From contig CAMNQO010000063.1 in the NCBI GenBank assembly GCA_946549475.1, positions 1-9,079 of the forward strand: 9,079 nucleotides of DNA. Reading direction: 5' to 3'. The notes under the pieces are model-generated. The model saw only the letters and a list, made by a program, of their open reading frames with translations, was not told the DNA's origin and made no database searches. Shown piece after piece: positions 7,070 to 9,079 of the stretch; positions within the stretch are counted from its first letter, which is position 1; every line of letters starts with the position of its first letter. Made by a program: the position numbers and the translations under genes. This DNA comes from an uncultured Bacteroidales bacterium (GTDB taxonomy: Bacteria > Bacteroidota > Bacteroidia > Bacteroidales > UBA932).

Positions 7070-8776
7070 ATGAAACAATATCTCATCATCCTTTTCAGCG
7101 CCCTGGCCCTGTCATCCTGCCTGCGTGAGCCCGGATTCAAAAGCGAAGGGCCGCCGTATTTTTCCATCGTCGTCCAGGACGGGGGCGAACTTCCCGTAGC
7201 CGAACTGGCTCCGATGTCCGCCCAATATACCCTGGATTTGGGCCCCAACGGATATTCGGCCGCCGACAACGCCCCCGGACACATCTCCAGGGCCGTGCGT
7301 TTTCATGTCGCATCCAATCTCCGCTGGAAAATCCTTCCGGCGGACGGCCAGGAGGCGGACTGGATCCGTCCTTTCCCCGCCAAAGGCGAAAAAGACGGCA
7401 TCTTCTTTTTCAAGACGGACCGCAATATCGATCCGGAACATTCGCGGGAATCGTTGTATCAGATTCTGGTGGACGACGGTTCCGGCGTGTGGAAACCCCT
7501 GGACGGCATGCTTTATGTCCGCCAGGAAAAGAGCGGCCATTTCCTGGAGATGAGCGCCGCCCGTTTCAATGCAACGGCGGCCGCCCAGACGCTCCGCTTG
7601 CGCATCACCGCCAATGTGGACTGGACTTACAGCCTTTCGCCGATGAGTGAATACGCGACGGACAACATCGATTGGATCACCGACCTGACGGTCCATCCCG
7701 CCGGTCAGCAGGTTGATACGCTGGTGTTCAGGCTGTCCGAAAACGGCGGCGGCATCCGGGGTGCCAACATTGCCGTCCAATACAATCAGGACGGGGCCGA
7801 CCGGACGGATGTCGTACCTCTTGTCCAATACCCGGCTGCCGAAGTCCAGTTGGACGGTTTCCCGGTCAATTGGCAGGTGCGCGTACCGGGCAACACCTTT
7901 GCGGCGACTTTCCCGGCCAACGGAACGATCCCTCCGGTGAGCGGAGCGGGGATGATTACTTTCCACAACGAGGCCGGCAAGGCGGCGGATACGCAAGGCA
8001 ATGTCAAACTGGATGTCTCCGACAACTCTCCCCGCGCGACGGGCGTCTGGCCGGGAGACTATTGCGAATTTGTGGCTTCTTCTCCCGTTTCTGCGGGCTC
8101 GGTCGTCAAACTGATGTTCGCCACGCGCTCCTCCGGCGGCGGTATGAAATACTGGCGGCTGGAGTATCGTGACGGACAGACCTGGAAAGTGGCCGGCCGG
8201 TCGTACACCGATCCGGCGGTTCCGGATCCGGCGGGTGATCCGGTCGTCTATACCCATATGATGTACCCCAACAATGTCAATACGCTGGTGGAGACGGTCG
8301 TCATTTATACGGAACATACCGACCAGGTGGAGTTTCGCTTTATCTGTGCCGCCAACAGCCGGGTCAACGGAGGGTCGGTCGCCGCTCCCGGTACCGGCAC
8401 CTGGCGGATCTCGGTCAATACGGCCAATGCCGCGGATGCGTATCAGCCCTCGATTTCCATCGTCGCGGCCGGCTCGGAGCCTCCTGTCCCGGCCATGCTG
8501 ACGGTATCTCCCTGGTTCTTGACTTTCGAGTCCTCTTCTGCCGTCGCCAAGACATTCCAGGTGACTTCCGACCAGAACTTCACGGTAACGCCGGAACAAA
8601 GTTGGATCCATGTCAGTCCCGCTGCGGAATACGCCGGAGAGAATGTGGACATTACCGTGACCTGTGACGACAATCCCTTGCAGCAGATCCGGGAGGGGTA
8701 TATCACGGTGATCGCCGGTATCACCCGCAGGCAGATAGCCGTCATCCAGGCCGGCGGTTCCGGCGGGACCCCTTAG
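7070..8776 (+). CDS. Multidomain BACON-containing surface lipoprotein, SusE/F-position
   Basis: A 568-residue lipoprotein in the place where SusE/F-like surface ligand-binding proteins usually lie. Residues 1-17 are a signal peptide with a strong lipobox (LSSC, Cys17). Three BACON-like beta-sandwich modules can be seen. One spans about 35-155 (FHVASNLRWKI, then DWIRPF). One spans about 157-255 (LRITANVDWTY). The clearest is at the C-terminus, about 476-562 (FQVTSDQNFTVTPEQSWI, then REGYITV and IAVIQAG). Between the last two, residues about 257-472 form a different beta-rich domain with GDYCEF (D330), KYWRLEYRDG (from K360) and FRFICAANSRVNGG (about 422-435). That pattern recalls beta-sandwich segments in other Bacteroidales surface lipoproteins, but I cannot name it. 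No catalytic motif is evident. It starts 21 bp after susD and ends 2 bp before convergent asnA. Binding the operon's substrate at the surface is inferred from position. Confidence 0.85.
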   Translation: MKQYLIILFSALALSSCLREPGFKSEGPPYFSIVVQDGGELPVAELAPMSAQYTLDLGPNGYSAADNAPGHISRAVRFHVASNLRWKILPADGQEADWIRPFPAKGEKDGIFFFKTDRNIDPEHSRESLYQILVDDGSGVWKPLDGMLYVRQEKSGHFLEMSAARFNATAAAQTLRLRITANVDWTYSLSPMSEYATDNIDWITDLTVHPAGQQVDTLVFRLSENGGGIRGANIAVQYNQDGADRTDVVPLVQYPAAEVQLDGFPVNWQVRVPGNTFAATFPANGTIPPVSGAGMITFHNEAGKAADTQGNVKLDVSDNSPRATGVWPGDYCEFVASSPVSAGSVVKLMFATRSSGGGMKYWRLEYRDGQTWKVAGRSYTDPAVPDPAGDPVVYTHMMYPNNVNTLVETVVIYTEHTDQVEFRFICAANSRVNGGSVAAPGTGTWRISVNTANAADAYQPSISIVAAGSEPPVPAMLTVSPWFLTFESSSAVAKTFQVTSDQNFTVTPEQSWIHVSPAAEYAGENVDITVTCDDNPLQQIREGYITVIAGITRRQIAVIQAGGSGGTP

Positions 8777-8778
8777 GA

Positions 8779-9079
8779 TTACACCAGTTCGATGCCGGCG
8801 GCGGCACATTCGCGGCGCATCCCGTCCGGCCAGATGCTGGACTGGATCTCGCCGATGTGGGCCTTGCGGAGCAGGAACATGCACAGGCGGGACTGTCCCA
8901 CGCCGCCGCCGATGGTATAGGGAAGTTCTCCGGCCAGAAGCCGGCGGTGGAAGAGCAGTTCGCTTTTCCACTCCTGGCCCCGCAGCGCGAGCTGGCGGCG
9001 CATGGCCTCTTCATCCACGCGGATGCCCATACTGGACACTTCAAAGGCGCTTTCGAGCACCGGATTCCACAGAAGGATG
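8779..9079 (-). CDS. asnA: Aspartate--ammonia ligase (AsnA-type asparagine synthetase), C-terminal fragment
   Basis: The last 99 complete codons are visible; the start lies beyond the right edge. AsnA makes asparagine from aspartate, ammonia and ATP in the cytoplasm and has a class-II aminoacyl-tRNA-synthetase-like fold. The fragment reads ILLWNP...FEVSSMGIRVD, then GELPYTIGGGVGQSR, then HIGEIQSSIWP. This closely parallels the C-terminus I recall for E. coli AsnA (FELSSMGIRVD, MPQTIGGGIGQSR, HIGQVQAGVWP). The conserved GGGVGQSR, part of the ATP/active site, is encoded at 8887-8910. The TAA stop is at 8781-8779, facing the end of the BACON gene with 2 bp between them. Any start codon within the window (for example a GTG at 9060-9058) is internal, because homologous sequence continues upstream of it. 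Confidence 0.95.
   Translation of the reverse strand, partial: ILLWNPVLESAFEVSSMGIRVDEEAMRRQLALRGQEWKSELLFHRRLLAGELPYTIGGGVGQSRLCMFLLRKAHIGEIQSSIWPDGMRRECAAAGIELV

Noticed and set aside
5438..7078. A 546-codon open frame on the minus strand opposite susD
   Set aside because: Shadow of the SusD gene, rich in Gly, Val, Asp and His without domain motifs; the sense frame has a signal peptide and family motifs.
7112..8971. A 619-codon minus-strand open frame across the BACON gene and the end of asnA
   Set aside because: It overlaps two well-supported genes, one of them on the same strand in another frame, and its translation is Arg/Gly/His-rich with no recognisable motif.
1..9079. tRNA or rRNA genes, CRISPR arrays, insertion sequences or integrase attachment sites
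   Set aside because: No cloverleaf-like segments, spaced direct repeats, transposase or integrase frames, or flanking target duplications were seen; nearly all of the window is accounted for by the six genes.

Overview
The window looks like chromosomal DNA from a GC-rich member of the Bacteroidales. The evidence is a SusC/SusD pair, BACON-type lipoprotein modules, a TAnnTTTG promoter box, and gene starts without a Shine-Dalgarno sequence. The GC-rich codon use would suit an Alistipes-like or related lineage, but the sequence does not settle the genus.

Layout: the left edge holds the first 19 codons of purC (minus strand, running off the window). A 138-bp divergent intergenic region follows (59-196). 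It carries a good Bacteroidetes-type promoter for the plus-strand operon and an imperfect dyad over its -33 element. Four plus-strand genes come next, separated by only 20, 4 and 21 bp, so they are almost certainly one operon: an exported calcineurin-like metallophosphoesterase (197-2146), a SusC/RagA-type TonB-dependent outer-membrane transporter (2167-5448), its SusD/RagB-type lipoprotein partner (5453-7048), and a multidomain BACON surface lipoprotein (7070-8776). Two bases after the last stop codon, the 3' end of asnA (aspartate--ammonia ligase) begins on the minus strand and runs off the right edge.

How the genes may work together: SusD and the BACON lipoprotein probably capture a ligand at the cell surface, and SusC imports it using TonB energy. 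The metallophosphoesterase, with a complete set of metal-ligand motifs, would hydrolyse a phosphoester in or at the outer membrane or periplasm. The operon has no glycoside hydrolase, polysaccharide lyase, sulfatase or peptidase, and the window contains no regulator. A self-contained SusCD island with a phosphoesterase as its only enzyme, set between two biosynthetic housekeeping genes, is the main point of interest. A phosphorylated substrate is an inference, not something the sequence proves.
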